Positions 28,629 to 38,477 are shown, numbered from the stretch's first letter. The stretch: DNA of 64,000 nucleotides from Pleomorphomonas carboxyditropha (GCF_002770725.1 NZ_NQVN01000005.1:124001-188000); one strand, 5' to 3'. Translations and numbers: made by a program. Notes: generated by a model not told the origin, from the letters alone.

Positions 28629-30689
28629 TCAGGCGGCCGCTACCGCCTTCAGGAAACGCTCGATCTCGCCGGCGAGCTCGTCCTTCACCGCGTCGACGGT
28701 GGCGGCCGCCTCCAGCACCCGGTTCGCCGCGTTGCGCGTTTCGCCGACGGCGGCGTTGAGGTTGTCGACGTTGTCGGCGACCGTGCGGGTCTCGCGCGAC
28801 GCCGCGTCGACGCTGGAACCGATCTCGGAGGTGGCGGCGCCCTGTTCCTCCACGGCGGCGGCGATGGTGGCGGCGTGGCTGTTGACGTCCTCCATGGTGC
28901 TGGCGATGCCGGCGATCACCTCCACGGCCTCGCCGGTGGCCTGCTGGATGGCGGCGATCTGGTGGGAGATCTCCTCGGTGGCCTTGGCGGTCTGGCCGGC
29001 GAGGTTCTTCACCTCGGAGGCGACGACGGCGAAGCCCTTGCCGGCTTCGCCGGCGCGTGCCGCCTCGATGGTGGCGTTGAGCGCCAGGAGATTGGTCTGG
29101 TCGGCCACCGCCTGGATCAGCGTCACCACTTCGCCGATCTTGGCGGCGGCCTTGGCGAGCTCGCCGACCTTCTGGTGGCTGACGCGGGCGCCTTCGGTCG
29201 CCGAGCCGATCACCGTCGAGGTGCGGGCGACCTGAGCCGAGATCTCGCCGATGGAGGCGGCCAGTTCCTCGGCCGCCGAAGCGACGGTCTGGACATTGCC
29301 GGACGCCCGGCCGGCGGCCTCGTGGGCGATGCCGGCCCGCTCGGTGCTCTGGCCGGCCGAGGCGGCCATTTGCCGCGCGATGGCGTCGAGATCGCGGCTG
29401 GCGATGGAGACGCGGCCGATGGTGGCCGTCGCTTCCCCGCGGAAGCCGGCGACCAGCGCGTCGATTTCGGCCTGCCGTGCGTCGCGGCGCGTCGCCTCCG
29501 TCGCCTGGTCGTTCTCCAGTTCGCGGCGGGCGATGGCGTGATCGCGGAACACGTTGATGGCGCGGGCCATGGCGCCGATCTCGTCGGCACGGTCGGCGCC
29601 CTCGACGGCGACGGAGGTGTCGCCGGCGGCGAGCGCCTGCATGCGGCCGGTCATGTCGCCGATCGGCTTGGCCAGCGTGTGGGCGAGATAGCCGACGAAG
29701 CCGAGCGCCACCAGCAGGGCCGCCACCGACACGGCGGCCATCAGGGCGCCGGTGTCGCGGGCTCCGGCCGTCAGCGTCGCTTCGGGGATGGTGGCCACCA
29801 GCGTCCAGGTTTCCTTGACGCCGGGAAAGGCGACCTTGGCGGTGGTAAGATAGGTGGCGCCGCCGCCGACGGTCACCAGTTGGCTGCCGCCGGGCGGCAG
29901 GGCGGCGGCCGCCTTGGCGATGTCGTCGTCGGCGTTCTTGCCGATCAATGCCGCGTCGGGGTTGGCAACCCAAAGGCCGCCGGTGCCGATCAGCCGCACG
30001 GAGCCGGTGTCGAACGGCTTCAGCGACGAGACGAAGGCCGAGATGTCGGTGAGCGGCAGGTCGGCGGTGGCTATGCCGATCGGCTTGCCGCTGCGATGCA
30101 CCACCACCGACAGCGTCGACATCAGCACGTCCTTGCCGTTGACCGGGTAGATGTAGGGAGCGGTCAGCAGGTCGCGATTTTCGCGCAGCGGCTGGTCGTA
30201 CCAGCCTTCGGTGCCCGCCTCCTTGGTCATCACCAGCTTCTCGACGGCGACGGTGCCGTCGGGCTGGTTGTAGAAATAGGGCACGAAGCGGCCGGTGGCG
30301 TCGGAGTAGGGATGCGTCTTGAAAGCCTGGTCGGCGCCGTCGAGGGCGTCGGGCTCGAAGGCGAGCGTCATGCCGACGAGGTCGGGATGGGCGCCGATGA
30401 CGGCGGCCATGAAGGCGCCGATGCGGTCGCGGTCGGCCTTGCCGTCGGCGACCATGCCCTCGACGCCGCGGGCGGTGGTGGTGGCCAGGGCGAAGGCGCT
30501 GTCGACCTTGTTGCGGACCTCCAGCGTGTAGCCGGTGAGAAGATCGGCGGCGCGGCGCTCGGCGGCGGTGCGCTCGCTTGCCATCATCATGGTGGTGCCG
30601 AGGATCGTGACGGCGCCGAGAGCGACGGCGAAAAGGATGCCGGTGCCGGCAATGAGCTTGGTACGGAGGGGCAGGTCGCTGAGGCGCAT
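28629..30689 (-). CDS. Methyl-accepting chemotaxis protein with dCache sensor
   Basis: A 686-residue chemoreceptor. TM1 is near residues 12-33, a large periplasmic double-Cache-like sensor spans about 35-305 ([21 protein letters not shown] is typical of the family), TM2 is near 310-335, a HAMP domain starts at [17 protein letters not shown], and the cytoplasmic signalling helices carry the invariant tip [23 protein letters not shown] near 530-560. It has no C-terminal CheR/CheB pentapeptide. dCache receptors commonly sense amino acids or organic acids; the ligand here is unknown. Confidence 0.95.
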   Translation of the reverse strand: MRLSDLPLRTKLIAGTGILFAVALGAVTILGTTMMMASERTAAERRAADLLTGYTLEVRNKVDSAFALATTTARGVEGMVADGKADRDRIGAFMAAVIGAHPDLVGMTLAFEPDALDGADQAFKTHPYSDATGRFVPYFYNQPDGTVAVEKLVMTKEAGTEGWYDQPLRENRDLLTAPYIYPVNGKDVLMSTLSVVVHRSGKPIGIATADLPLTDISAFVSSLKPFDTGSVRLIGTGGLWVANPDAALIGKNADDDIAKAAAALPPGGSQLVTVGGGATYLTTAKVAFPGVKETWTLVATIPEATLTAGARDTGALMAAVSVAALLVALGFVGYLAHTLAKPIGDMTGRMQALAAGDTSVAVEGADRADEIGAMARAINVFRDHAIARRELENDQATEATRRDARQAEIDALVAGFRGEATATIGRVSIASRDLDAIARQMAASAGQSTERAGIAHEAAGRASGNVQTVASAAEELAASIGEISAQVARTSTVIGSATEGARVSHQKVGELAKAAAKIGEVVTLIQAVADQTNLLALNATIEAARAGEAGKGFAVVASEVKNLAGQTAKATEEISHQIAAIQQATGEAVEVIAGIASTMEDVNSHAATIAAAVEEQGAATSEIGSSVDAASRETRTVADNVDNLNAAVGETRNAANRVLEAAATVDAVKDELAGEIERFLKAVAAA

Positions 30690-30847
30690 GGCGGTGGTTC
30701 TCGACGTGATTTCTGAAGCGGGCCGATGCTGGGACAGCAGAAGTTAACCGCTGATGACGGTGGGGCGGATTCCGAGGCGTGGCCCTGAAATTTTTCCCAA
30801 TGGCAAGTATCAGGAGGTGCGGGGCCGGCAAATCTCTCCCGCATGAG

Positions 30848-30905
30848 ATGTCCGAATTGTCGCGCCGCCGGAAAGCGGCTAGGTGTCTCCGGCGGTTCCG
30901 GACAT
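30848..30905 (+). other. Leader stem-loop upstream of ROK kinase gene
   Basis: Nested inverted repeats: ATGTCCG (30848-30854) pairs with CGGACAT (30899-30905), and inside them CCGCCGGA (30865-30872) pairs with TCCGGCGG (30888-30895). The structure ends 26 bases before the ROK start. It could be an operator, an mRNA leader structure or an attenuator-like element; no T-run follows. Confidence 0.45.
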
Positions 30906-30930
30906 GTGCCGGGCTTACGGGAGAGGAATG

Positions 30931-31875
30931 ATGTACATCGGGATCGACTGGGGCGGAACGAAGATGGAGGTGATCGGCCTCGATGCGGAGGGCCGCGAAC
31001 TCTGCCGGCACCGCATCCCGACGCCGCGCCAGGATTACGACGCCTCGATCCGGGCGGTGGTCGATCTGGTGGGCCATGTCGAGGCGACGACCGGCGAGAC
31101 GGGCAGCGTCGGCATCGGCCTGCCCGGCAGCCCCAATCCGCTCACCGGCCTCATCCGCAACTCCAACGCCTTCTGGCTGAACGGCAAGCCGCTCGGCCGC
31201 GACCTCGAAGCGGCGCTCGGCCGGCCGGTTCGGCTCGCCAACGACGGCAACTGCCTCGCCGTCTCCGAGGCGGTCGATGGCGCCGGCGCCGGGCTCGACG
31301 TGGTGGTCGGCATCATCCTCGGCACCGGCCACGGCGGCGGCATCGCCCTCAAGGGGAAGAGCCACGCCGGCTTCCAGGGGTTGGCCGGCGAGATCGGCCA
31401 CTATTCGCTGCCCTGGCCGAAGGAGGGCGAGTATCCCGGTCCGAAATGCTGGTGCGGCCGGCGCGGCTGCCTCGAGATGTTCTGCTCGGGCACCGGCTTC
31501 GAGCTCGACTACAGGACGACGACCGGCGTCGCCCGCAAGGCGTCGGAGGTGATCGGGCTGAAGCGGGCCGGCGATCCCGTGGCCATGGCGGTCTATGGCC
31601 GCTACGTCGATCGCCTCGCCCGGTCGCTGGCGCTGATCATCGATCTCGTCGACCCGGACGTGTTCGTGCTGGGCGGCGGCATGAGCAACGTCGACGAGCT
31701 CTATGACGACGTGCCGAAGCTGTTGTCGGCCCGCACCAATCTCTGGGAAGGCGGAGAGGACGGCTCCGGCGACGGCCGGCTGGCGTTCTCCGACAGCGTG
31801 GCGACGCCGATCCGCAAGGCCAGACACGGCGACAGCTCGGGCGTCCGGGGAGCGGCCTTCCTGTGGAAGGAGTAG
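30931..31875 (+). CDS. ROK-family sugar kinase (fructokinase-like)
   Basis: A 314-residue ROK kinase without a DNA-binding domain. The ATP phosphate loop GIDWGGTKMEV starts the protein, NDGNC holds the catalytic Asp, and the zinc site CWCGRRGCLEMFCSG has the ROK consensus C-x-C-G-x-x-G-C-x-E. It should phosphorylate a hexose such as fructose, glucose, mannose or an N-acetylhexosamine. GGGAG (30919-30923) is seven bases before ATG 30931; the adjacent ATG at 30928 is the alternative. It is transcribed divergently from the chemoreceptor. Confidence 0.9.
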   Translation: MYIGIDWGGTKMEVIGLDAEGRELCRHRIPTPRQDYDASIRAVVDLVGHVEATTGETGSVGIGLPGSPNPLTGLIRNSNAFWLNGKPLGRDLEAALGRPVRLANDGNCLAVSEAVDGAGAGLDVVVGIILGTGHGGGIALKGKSHAGFQGLAGEIGHYSLPWPKEGEYPGPKCWCGRRGCLEMFCSGTGFELDYRTTTGVARKASEVIGLKRAGDPVAMAVYGRYVDRLARSLALIIDLVDPDVFVLGGGMSNVDELYDDVPKLLSARTNLWEGGEDGSGDGRLAFSDSVATPIRKARHGDSSGVRGAAFLWKE

Positions 31876-31910
31876 GATAGGGGCGCCTTATATCCGTCCC
31901 TTGCCTTATT

Positions 31911-32010
31911 CTGCCCGAGGTCCTGCGCCTGCGCGCAGGATGACAGGTTTATATAATAAAAACAAATATATAGATTGTCATCCTGCGCGCAGGCGCAGGA
32001 CCTCGGGCAG
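31911..32010. repeat. 100-bp perfect palindrome with A/T-rich centre
   Basis: Left arm 31911-31945 and right arm 31976-32010 are exact reverse complements over 35 bases, separated by a 30-base, almost pure A/T centre. The arms contain a smaller repeated CCTGCGC/GCGCAGG motif, so each arm can also fold on itself. It lies between a plus-strand kinase stop and a minus-strand oxidoreductase stop. It could be a MITE-like or REP-type mobile repeat that also serves as a convergent terminator. Confidence 0.85.
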
Positions 32011-32141
32011 GATGGAGCGATCGGCGAATATAGGTCGTCCCTTCTCTGCCCCGGAAAGCGCACGAGCGATTGCCTTCCCGCATGAAAAGAAGGAGGAGCT
32101 GACACAGCTCCTCCCCGGCAACGCGGATCGCCCGTACCGGC

Positions 32142-33149
32142 TCAGAGATCGACCCAGCGGCCGGTCTTTGCCGATTCGACGATGGCGTCGAGGATCTTCA
32201 TCATCTGGATCGCGTCGCGCGGACCGTAGGGCAGCGGCTCGACGCCGCGGATCGCCTTGGCGAAGGCCTCGCCCTGCAGGCCGTACTGGTCGCAGGCCGG
32301 CAGGCGGATCTCTTCGATCTCGGCGTCGCCGAGAACCTTGCCGCGATCGAGCCGGATCACCGTCTCCGCCATCGCCGGGGCGTTGAAGGGGATCAGCACC
32401 TCGATGCGGCCGGTGGAACCGACGATGTTGACGTGCTGGTGCGGCACCGTCTGCGTGCCGACGGTGAACGTCAGGTGCCGGCCCTCGCCGAAGTCGAGGA
32501 TGGCCGAGGTCAGCACGTCGGTGCCGAACGTCGGGTCGAGCTCGATCAGGCCGACCACCCGTTTCGGCTCGGCGTCGAACGCAAATCGGGCGGTGACGAT
32601 GGGATAGACGCCGATGTCCCAGAGGCCGCCGCCGCCGTTTTCCGGCTTGTTGCGGATATTGGCGGGGTCGTCGAGGAAATAGGAGAAGAAGGCCTGCGCC
32701 GCCGCCACCTTGCCGATGGCGCCGCCGCGAACGAGCTCGCGCGCCTTCAGCCACTGCGGATGGTGGCGGACCATGAAGGCCTCGAGATAGACGATGCCCT
32801 GCGGCAGGGCGGCAAGCCGCTCGGCGTCCTTGGCGTTCATCGCCGCCGGCTTCTCGCAGAGCACGTGCTTGCCGGCGCGGGCGGCGGCGAGCGCCAGGTC
32901 GACGTGGCTGTCGTTGGGCGTCGGAATATACACCGCTTCGATGGTGGGATCGGCGAACAGCGCCTCGTAGGAGCCGTGGGCGACGGGGATGCCGAGAGCG
33001 GCGGCCGCCGCCTTCGCCGTGTTGGCGTTGCGCGAGGCAATGGCCGCCACCTCCAGCCAAGGCGTGGTGCGGAAGCCGGGGATCACCTTTTCACGAGCGA
33101 TGTTGGCGGTGGAAACGACGCCGATACGGACCGGCTTTTGCGTGGACAT
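32142..33149 (-). CDS. Gfo/Idh/MocA-family oxidoreductase
   Basis: A 335-residue NAD(P)-dependent sugar oxidoreductase. The N-terminal Rossmann fold begins RIGVVSTANIA (a variant of GxGxxA), followed by YIPTPNDSHVDLALAAARAGKHVLCEKPAAM, which contains the catalytic Lys of the E-K-P motif, then the C-terminal alpha/beta domain with GGGGLWDIGVYPI (Asp and Tyr near the active site). It oxidises or reduces a sugar or polyol; the substrate is unknown. Its Shine-Dalgarno lies in one arm of a hairpin (33154-33191). Confidence 0.9.
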   Translation of the reverse strand: MSTQKPVRIGVVSTANIAREKVIPGFRTTPWLEVAAIASRNANTAKAAAAALGIPVAHGSYEALFADPTIEAVYIPTPNDSHVDLALAAARAGKHVLCEKPAAMNAKDAERLAALPQGIVYLEAFMVRHHPQWLKARELVRGGAIGKVAAAQAFFSYFLDDPANIRNKPENGGGGLWDIGVYPIVTARFAFDAEPKRVVGLIELDPTFGTDVLTSAILDFGEGRHLTFTVGTQTVPHQHVNIVGSTGRIEVLIPFNAPAMAETVIRLDRGKVLGDAEIEEIRLPACDQYGLQGEAFAKAIRGVEPLPYGPRDAIQMMKILDAIVESAKTGRWVDL

Positions 33150-33153
33150 ATGC

Positions 33154-33191
33154 GCCCTCCCTACTGTTTTGTATGACTTATACGGGAGGGC
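33154..33191 (-). promoter_or_regulatory. Stem-loop sequestering the Shine-Dalgarno of the oxidoreductase gene
   Basis: On the minus strand GCCCTCCC (33191-33184) can pair with GGGAGGGC (33161-33154), and the second arm holds the ribosome-binding GGGAGG just before ATG 33149. The loop contains a further GTAT/ATAC pairing. This would hide the ribosome site in the transcript. It lies in the 60-base gap after nifV, so it may also limit read-through translation from the nif operon. Confidence 0.5.
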
Positions 33192-33209
33192 TCGCCGGAA
33201 GGAAAGCGG

Positions 33210-34355
33210 TCAGCCGCCGTCCGATGGCCAGCCGTCGGACGAGGCCAGGCCGGCGTGCAGGCGGGCGAGTTCGCCGGTGGTCAGCGCCCGTTTGCGTTCG
33301 GTGGCGACCCGCCGCACCGCTTCGACCAGCGGCGCGGCGAGCCGCGGGTCGAGGGCAACGCCGCGGCTCGCCAGCACGTGGGCCAGGGCCTGGGCGCCGG
33401 AATGCTTGCCGACGACGACGGAATGCTGGCGGCCGAACAGCCGGGGATCGAGGCCCTGGTAGGTACCGGCCTCTTTCAGGAGGCCGGCGACGTGCAGGCC
33501 GCTCTCGTGGGCGAAGACGTCGCGGCCGACCACCGCCTTGCCGGGCGGCACGCCGCGGCCGGCCGCCGCGGCGACCGCCTCGGCGAGCGGCTTCAGCGAC
33601 GGCAGGTCGATGCCGGTCGACAGGCCGTCGAGGCGGAGCAGGGCGACGGCCACTTCCTCCAGCGCCGCGTTGCCGGCCCGTTCGCCAAGGCCGAGCACGG
33701 TGACCGAGGCCTCGGTGCAGCCGGCGCGCAGGGCGGCCAGCGTGTTGGCGGTGGCAAGGCCGAGGTCGTCATGGCCGTGGAATTCCAGGGCGAGCGAGGT
33801 GCGGGATTTCAGTCCGGCCACCAGCGTCGCCGTCGACAGCGGATCGAGCACGCCGACCGTGTCGGCGAGCCGGAGGCGCCAGCCGCCGGCCCGTTCCACC
33901 GCCTCGGCCATGGCGGCGAGATGGCCGGGGTCGGCGCGCGAGGCATCCTCGGCGCCGACCGACACCGAAAAGCCGAGGTCGAGCGCCATCGGCACGAAGC
34001 GGCCGATGCGGAGAAGCGCCTCGCGCCGGTCGATACCGAGCTTGGCGGCGAGCTGCAAATCGGAGGCGGGGATGGAGAGGTTGATCGCCGGCGCGCCGCT
34101 GCGGACGGCGGCGGCGATGTCTCCGTCGCGCATGCGGCACCAGACGGCGACGCGGGCCGGCAGCGCCAGCCCGACGATGGCGGCGATGGTGTCGATCTCC
34201 TCGTCGCCCATGGCCGGTGTGCCGGCCTCGATCTCGGCGACGCCGGCAGCGGCGAGCGCCTCGGCGATGGCCAGCTTTTCGCCGCGCGTGAAGGCGACGC
34301 CCGGCGCCTGCTCGCCGTCGCGCAAGGTGGTGTCGTTGAGGCGGGCGTCGGTCAT
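33210..34355 (-). CDS. nifV: Homocitrate synthase NifV
   Basis: A 381-residue enzyme of the isopropylmalate/homocitrate synthase family, a typical NifV length. The N-terminal signature [17 protein letters not shown] (residues 5-21) and the metal motif [12 protein letters not shown] are present, and the leucine-regulatory domain of LeuA is absent. It makes homocitrate from 2-oxoglutarate and acetyl-CoA; homocitrate is the organic ligand of the nitrogenase FeMo-cofactor. It is the last gene of nifB-nifS-nifV, with ATGA overlap to nifS. Having nifV suggests free-living fixation rather than dependence on a plant for homocitrate. Confidence 0.93.
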   Translation of the reverse strand: MTDARLNDTTLRDGEQAPGVAFTRGEKLAIAEALAAAGVAEIEAGTPAMGDEEIDTIAAIVGLALPARVAVWCRMRDGDIAAAVRSGAPAINLSIPASDLQLAAKLGIDRREALLRIGRFVPMALDLGFSVSVGAEDASRADPGHLAAMAEAVERAGGWRLRLADTVGVLDPLSTATLVAGLKSRTSLALEFHGHDDLGLATANTLAALRAGCTEASVTVLGLGERAGNAALEEVAVALLRLDGLSTGIDLPSLKPLAEAVAAAAGRGVPPGKAVVGRDVFAHESGLHVAGLLKEAGTYQGLDPRLFGRQHSVVVGKHSGAQALAHVLASRGVALDPRLAAPLVEAVRRVATERKRALTTGELARLHAGLASSDGWPSDGG

Positions 34356-35509
34356 GCCGCGGTCTCCGGGATGCGGGCCTCCCGCGCGATGGCCGGCAGC
34401 ACCTCGACGAGGCGGTCGACGTCGGCGTCGGTATTGAAGCGGGAGAGCGAGATTCGGACGGTCGAGCCGGCGAGGCGCCCGAGCCCCATGGCGAGGAGCA
34501 CGCGGCTCGGCGCGGCGCCGCCGGCGGCGCAGGCCGAACCCGAGGAGGCGGCGATGCCGGCCCGGTCGAGGCGGTGCAGCATCATCTCGGCGTCCGAGCC
34601 GGGGAAGGCGAGGCAGGCCGTGTTGACGAGGCGGGCGTCGCGGTCGCCGAGGACGATGGCGCCGGGCAGGGCGGCGAGGATGGCCGCTTCGAGGCGGTCG
34701 CGCAGGCGGGCGAGGCGGCCGGCGTCGCCATCGGCGAGGGCGAGCCGGGCGGCGACGCCGAAACCGACGATGCCCGGCACGTTCTCGGTGCCGGCCCGGC
34801 GGCCGCGCTCCTGGCCGCCGCCGGTGATCAGGCTCGAAAAGGCCGTGCCGCGCCGGACGTAGAGGGCGCCGACGCCCTTCGGACCGTGCAGCTTGTGGGC
34901 GCTGAGCGAGGCCATGTCGACGCCGCCGGCGGCGACGGCTAGGTCGAGGCGGCCGGCCGCCTGCACGGCGTCGGTATGGAACAGGGCGCCGGCGGCGTGG
35001 GCGGCCGGCACGAGGCCGGCGATGGGGAACAGCGTGCCGGTCTCGTTGTTGGCGGTCATCAGCGTGACCAGCGCCGTGGCGGGGCCGAGGGCGGCGCGAT
35101 AGGCGTCGAGGTCGAGCCGGCCGCGGCCGTCGACGGGCAGGCGGCGGACGACAATGCCGTCGGTCGCCGCGAGGCGGTCGAGCGTCGCGTCGACCGATGC
35201 GTGCTCGACGGCGGAGGTCAGCACCTCGCGCCGGCCGGGGCGGGCGGCGAGCGCCGCCCGGATGGCCGCGACGTTGCTCTCGCTGCCGCCGGAGGTGAAG
35301 ACGATCTCGTCCGGCCGCTCGGCGCCGGCGAGCGCCGCCACCTCGCGCCGGGCGGTCTCGACGGCGCGCCTTGCCTCGCGGCCGGCCGCGTGGCCGGAGG
35401 ACGGGTTGCCGGGAAGGCCGGTCAGCGCGGCGAGCATCGCCTCGACGACGCGCGGATCGGCCGGCGTGGTGGCGTTGGCATCGAGATAGACAAGCGGAGC
35501 GCCGGTCAT
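34352..35509 (-). CDS. nifS: Cysteine desulfurase NifS
   Basis: A 385-residue PLP enzyme of the NifS/IscS class. The PLP lysine is Lys206 in [12 protein letters not shown], and the persulfide-forming Cys327 lies in the flexible loop [15 protein letters not shown] and [10 protein letters not shown] are also conserved. It supplies sulfur from cysteine for nitrogenase Fe-S clusters. Its position between nifB and nifV supports NifS rather than housekeeping IscS. The gap to nifB is only 14 bases. Confidence 0.93.
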   Translation of the reverse strand: MTGAPLVYLDANATTPADPRVVEAMLAALTGLPGNPSSGHAAGREARRAVETARREVAALAGAERPDEIVFTSGGSESNVAAIRAALAARPGRREVLTSAVEHASVDATLDRLAATDGIVVRRLPVDGRGRLDLDAYRAALGPATALVTLMTANNETGTLFPIAGLVPAAHAAGALFHTDAVQAAGRLDLAVAAGGVDMASLSAHKLHGPKGVGALYVRRGTAFSSLITGGGQERGRRAGTENVPGIVGFGVAARLALADGDAGRLARLRDRLEAAILAALPGAIVLGDRDARLVNTACLAFPGSDAEMMLHRLDRAGIAASSGSACAAGGAAPSRVLLAMGLGRLAGSTVRISLSRFNTDADVDRLVEVLPAIAREARIPETAA

Positions 35510-35523
35510 GGTGGATGTCCGGA

Positions 35524-36978
35524 TCAGGCGACGGCGGCGGCGCGGCCGAAGCGCTCGGCGTAGACCTTGCCGACGGCGGCCTCGATATAGTCGTAGGCAT
35601 GGGCGTCGCTGACGATGATGCCGGCGGCGGCGAGCGCCTCACGCGGGCAGTCGCCCACCTTGGCGCAGAGCACGGTGTCGATGCCGTCGAGGGCGGCGAT
35701 GGTGGGATCGAGCGTCGCGTCCTCGCCGAAGCCGCCCATGCAATAGGCGTCGACCTTGCGGTGGCCGGTGAGCGTGATGCCCTTCGGTCCCGCCTCGTAG
35801 ACCTGGAATTCGCGGGCGTGGCCGAAGTGCTCGTTGACGCGGGCGCCGCCCTTGGTGGCGACGGCGACGAGGAGGCGGACGTCGTCGGTCACCGTGCCGA
35901 CGCTGCGGAGAGCGTCGGCGCGGGCGGCGCCCCGGTCGCCGCGCTCGGCGGCGACGAAGGCGCGATAGGCTTGCCGGGGAGCGGGATCGTAGGTGACGGC
36001 CGCCGGCAGCCGGTCGAGGGTGAATTCCTGGCCGCGGTCCTCGCCGAGCAGGCCGATGGCGTCGGCGCGGCACTGGCGGCAATGGCGCATCAATTTGGCG
36101 CCGCCGTCGAGCCGGTCCTGCAATGCCTTGAGTTCGGCCGGCGTCGGTCCCCGCTGGCCGGTGAGGCCGAAATGGGTGCCGTGCGCCGGATCGGAGATCA
36201 GCGGCATGACGTTGTGCAGGAAGGCGCCGCGCGCCCGCACCGCCCGGTTGACCTCCGGGAGATGGTCGTCGTTGATGCCGGGGATCATCACCGAGTTGAT
36301 CTTCACGAGGACGCCGCGCGCCGTCAGCATCTCGAGGCCGCGCATCTGCCGCTCGAGCAGAATGGTCGCCGCTTCCAGGCCGGTGCGGCGCTTGTGGTCG
36401 AAGAAGATCCACGGGTAGATCCGGGCGCCGATCGCCGGATCGACGGCGTTGATGGTGATCGTCACGTGGTCGATGGCCATGCCGGCGATCTCGTCGGCGT
36501 GGTCGGGCAGGACGAGGCCGTTGGTGGAGAGGCAGAGCTTGATGTCGGGAATGACCGCCCGCACCGCCTCGAAGGTGGCGCGGGTCTTCTTCCAGTTGGC
36601 GAGCGCGTCGCCGGGCCCGGCGATGCCGAGCACCGACAGCTCCGGCACGGCGGCGGCCACCGCCACCACTTTCCGCACCGCCTCTTCCGGCGTCAGCCGC
36701 TCGGAGACGACGCCGGGCCGGCTCTCGTTGGAGCAGTCGTATTTGCGATTGCAGTAGTTGCACTGGATGTTGCAGGCCGGCGCCACGGCGACGTGCATGC
36801 GGGCAAAATAGTGGTGCGCCTCCTCCGAATAGCAGGGGTGATCCTTGATCTTCTCCCAGATGGCCGGGTCGACATCGGCGGGGCGGGCCGAGGTGCCGCA
36901 GGACGACGAGGCGCAGCCGCCGCGCCTCGGGCTTGGCGAGGCCATCAGGCTGTCGAGGGAGACGATCTGCGAGGACAT
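35524..36978 (-). CDS. nifB: Nitrogenase cofactor biosynthesis protein NifB
   Basis: A 484-residue radical SAM enzyme. The cluster cysteines are Cys69, Cys73 and Cys76 (CNIQCNYC), preceded by the N-terminal [11 protein letters not shown] found in NifB. The C-terminal part from about residue 375 is a NifX-like domain ([18 protein letters not shown]...). It builds NifB-co, the 8Fe-9S-C core of FeMo-co, so all nitrogenases need it. It is first in the operon and is preceded by a sigma-54 promoter at 37016-37030 and a NifA-type site at 37102-37117. No fdxN-type ferredoxin follows, unlike many rhizobia. Confidence 0.97.
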   Translation of the reverse strand: MSSQIVSLDSLMASPSPRRGGCASSSCGTSARPADVDPAIWEKIKDHPCYSEEAHHYFARMHVAVAPACNIQCNYCNRKYDCSNESRPGVVSERLTPEEAVRKVVAVAAAVPELSVLGIAGPGDALANWKKTRATFEAVRAVIPDIKLCLSTNGLVLPDHADEIAGMAIDHVTITINAVDPAIGARIYPWIFFDHKRRTGLEAATILLERQMRGLEMLTARGVLVKINSVMIPGINDDHLPEVNRAVRARGAFLHNVMPLISDPAHGTHFGLTGQRGPTPAELKALQDRLDGGAKLMRHCRQCRADAIGLLGEDRGQEFTLDRLPAAVTYDPAPRQAYRAFVAAERGDRGAARADALRSVGTVTDDVRLLVAVATKGGARVNEHFGHAREFQVYEAGPKGITLTGHRKVDAYCMGGFGEDATLDPTIAALDGIDTVLCAKVGDCPREALAAAGIIVSDAHAYDYIEAAVGKVYAERFGRAAAVA

Positions 36979-37015
36979 GGCAACTCTCCGGGCGAAACGA
37001 GGTCATCTCGTCTCC

Positions 37016-37030
37016 GCAAGCGATGTGCCA
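37016..37030 (-). promoter_or_regulatory. Sigma-54 (-24/-12) promoter of nifB-nifS-nifV
   Basis: On the minus strand the sequence reads TGGCAC (37030-37025), five bases, TTGC (37019-37016), matching the RpoN consensus TGGCAC-N5-TTGC with the invariant GG and GC. The expected transcription start is near 37005, about 26 bases before the nifB ATG at 36978. Confidence 0.92.
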
Positions 37031-37334
37031 AAGTGAAAACCGTTAAATATCAGTCTGTTGTCTAGCCATGCCGCGAAAGCGACAGGGGAAACGACAGGCT
37101 TTGTCGGACTTGCGACACGACATCGCCGCGAGCGCGCACCGTCAAAAAACCGCGTCGGGTCAGGTGCCTTGCGCCTTCGCATCGGTTAGGCGGCGAATAC
37201 TAGTAAAATCCCTTATTTTTCAATCGGAAACGCCATACATTAAAATGCCTCTAAGAAAGGCTTGCAATTCGTGCCGGATGTGTCGATAGTGCCGCCCGTC
37301 CCTTTCAAACTCACTCGTGACGAGGATATTTCCC
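37031..37334. other. nifB-ahpC divergent intergenic region
   Basis: This gap carries the regulatory end of the nif operon (NifA-type site inside it at 37102-37117) and the unrecognised promoter of ahpC. An A/T-rich part at 37200-37250 is the likely ahpC promoter area. I find no OxyR-type palindrome that I can defend and no open frame. Confidence 0.5.
37102..37117. promoter_or_regulatory. NifA upstream activator site (TGT-N10-ACA)
   Basis: TGT (37102-37104), ten bases, ACA (37115-37117): an exact match to the NifA-binding consensus. It lies about 75-90 bases upstream of the -24 element of the nifB promoter, a usual distance for an enhancer acting by DNA looping. The motif is short, but the spacing to an RpoN promoter ahead of nifB makes chance unlikely. 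Confidence 0.85.
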
Positions 37335-37889
37335 ATGCTCGGTATTGGCGACAAGCTCCCTTCCTTCACCGTCACCGGCGTCAAGCCCGGCTTCAACAAC
37401 CACGTCGAGGGGGGCGTCTCCGCATTCGAGGAAATCACCGAAGCGTCCTTCCCCGGCAAGTGGAAGGTGATCTTCTTCTACCCGAAGGACTTCACCTTCG
37501 TCTGCCCGACCGAGATCGCCGAGTTCGCCCGTCTCGCCAAGGATTTCGAGGACCGTGACGCCGTCGTGCTCGGCGGCTCCACCGACAACGAATTCGTCAA
37601 GCTGGCCTGGCGGCGCGACCACAAGGATCTCGACAAGCTGCCGATCTGGTCGTTCGCCGACAGCAACGGCTCGCTGGTCGACGGCCTCGGCGTGCGCTCG
37701 CCGGACGGCGTCGCCTACCGCGTGACGGTGGTCGTCGATCCCGACAACACGATCCAGCACATCTACGGCACCAACCTCAACGTCGGCCGCAACCCGAAGG
37801 ACACGCTGCGCGTCCTCGACGCCCTGCAGACCGACGAGCTCTGCCCGTGCAACCGCGAGGTCGGCGGCGAAACGCTGAAGGCCGCCTGA
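37335..37889 (+). CDS. ahpC: Peroxiredoxin AhpC (AhpD-coupled type)
   Basis: A 184-residue thiol peroxidase. The peroxidatic Cys57 is in [10 protein letters not shown], and the C-terminus carries a CPC pair (Cys170, Cys172), the arrangement seen in AhpC proteins that are reduced by AhpD. It reduces hydroperoxides. The next gene is ahpD, and the stop overlaps its start (TGATG). It is divergent from nifB, with a shared 356-base gap; protecting the oxygen-sensitive nitrogenase from peroxide is a plausible link. Confidence 0.93.
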   Translation: MLGIGDKLPSFTVTGVKPGFNNHVEGGVSAFEEITEASFPGKWKVIFFYPKDFTFVCPTEIAEFARLAKDFEDRDAVVLGGSTDNEFVKLAWRRDHKDLDKLPIWSFADSNGSLVDGLGVRSPDGVAYRVTVVVDPDNTIQHIYGTNLNVGRNPKDTLRVLDALQTDELCPCNREVGGETLKAA

Positions 37890-38422
37890 TGTCGATCGCC
37901 AGCCTGCAGGACAGGCTTCCCCCCTATGCCCGCGACGTGAAGCTGAACCTGTCGGCCATGGCCGAGGACGACAGCCTGACGCCGCAGCAGAAGTACGGGT
38001 TGTTCGTCGCCTGTGGCCACGCGACGCGCAACGCGGACGTGGCGGCGGCGCTCGAAGGGGAGGCGGCGAGCCACCTCTCCGCCGAGGCGCTGGACGCCGC
38101 CCGCGGCGCCGGCGTGCTGATGGGCATGAACAACGTCTACTACCGCTTCCTGCACCTGACCTCGAACCCGGAATACCGGACCATGCCGGCGCGGCTGCGC
38201 ATGCAGCTGATCGGCAAGCCGGGCGTCGACAAGGTCGACTTCGAGCTGTGGTGCCTCGCCGTTTCGGCCATCAATGGCTGCGGCATGTGCATGGACAGCC
38301 ACGAGAAGGTGGTGCGCGAGGCCGGCTTGCCGGCGTCGGCGGTGCAGACCGCCGTCCGCTTCGCCGCCATCATCCAGTCGGCGGCGGTGGCGCTCGAGAC
38401 GGCGGCGGTGGTCGCCGCCTGA
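37889..38422 (+). CDS. ahpD: Alkylhydroperoxidase AhpD
   Basis: A 177-residue AhpD, all-helical, with the redox centre Cys131-x-x-Cys134 and His138 in [12 protein letters not shown]. In the known system AhpD passes electrons from dihydrolipoamide to AhpC and links peroxide defence to 2-oxoacid dehydrogenases. It is translationally coupled to ahpC, so both should be made in equal amounts. A GC-rich stem-loop at 38450-38477 follows. Confidence 0.94.
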   Translation: MSIASLQDRLPPYARDVKLNLSAMAEDDSLTPQQKYGLFVACGHATRNADVAAALEGEAASHLSAEALDAARGAGVLMGMNNVYYRFLHLTSNPEYRTMPARLRMQLIGKPGVDKVDFELWCLAVSAINGCGMCMDSHEKVVREAGLPASAVQTAVRFAAIIQSAAVALETAAVVAA

Positions 38423-38449
38423 TCCCGACGCCCTTTATCGATCATTGAG

Positions 38450-38477
38450 CGCCCGGCCGGATACCTCCGGCCGGGCG
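38450..38477. terminator. Stem-loop terminator between ahpD and Nudix gene
   Basis: 11-bp perfect stem CGCCCGGCCGG (38450-38460) / CCGGCCGGGCG (38467-38477) with loop ATACCT. The following TTCCGTT is a weak T-tract. It separates two convergent genes and may act on both. Confidence 0.75.

Noticed and set aside
31911-32010. CRISPR or tRNA-like structure for the long palindrome
   Set aside because: There is a single inverted pair, with no direct repeats and spacers and no cloverleaf features.
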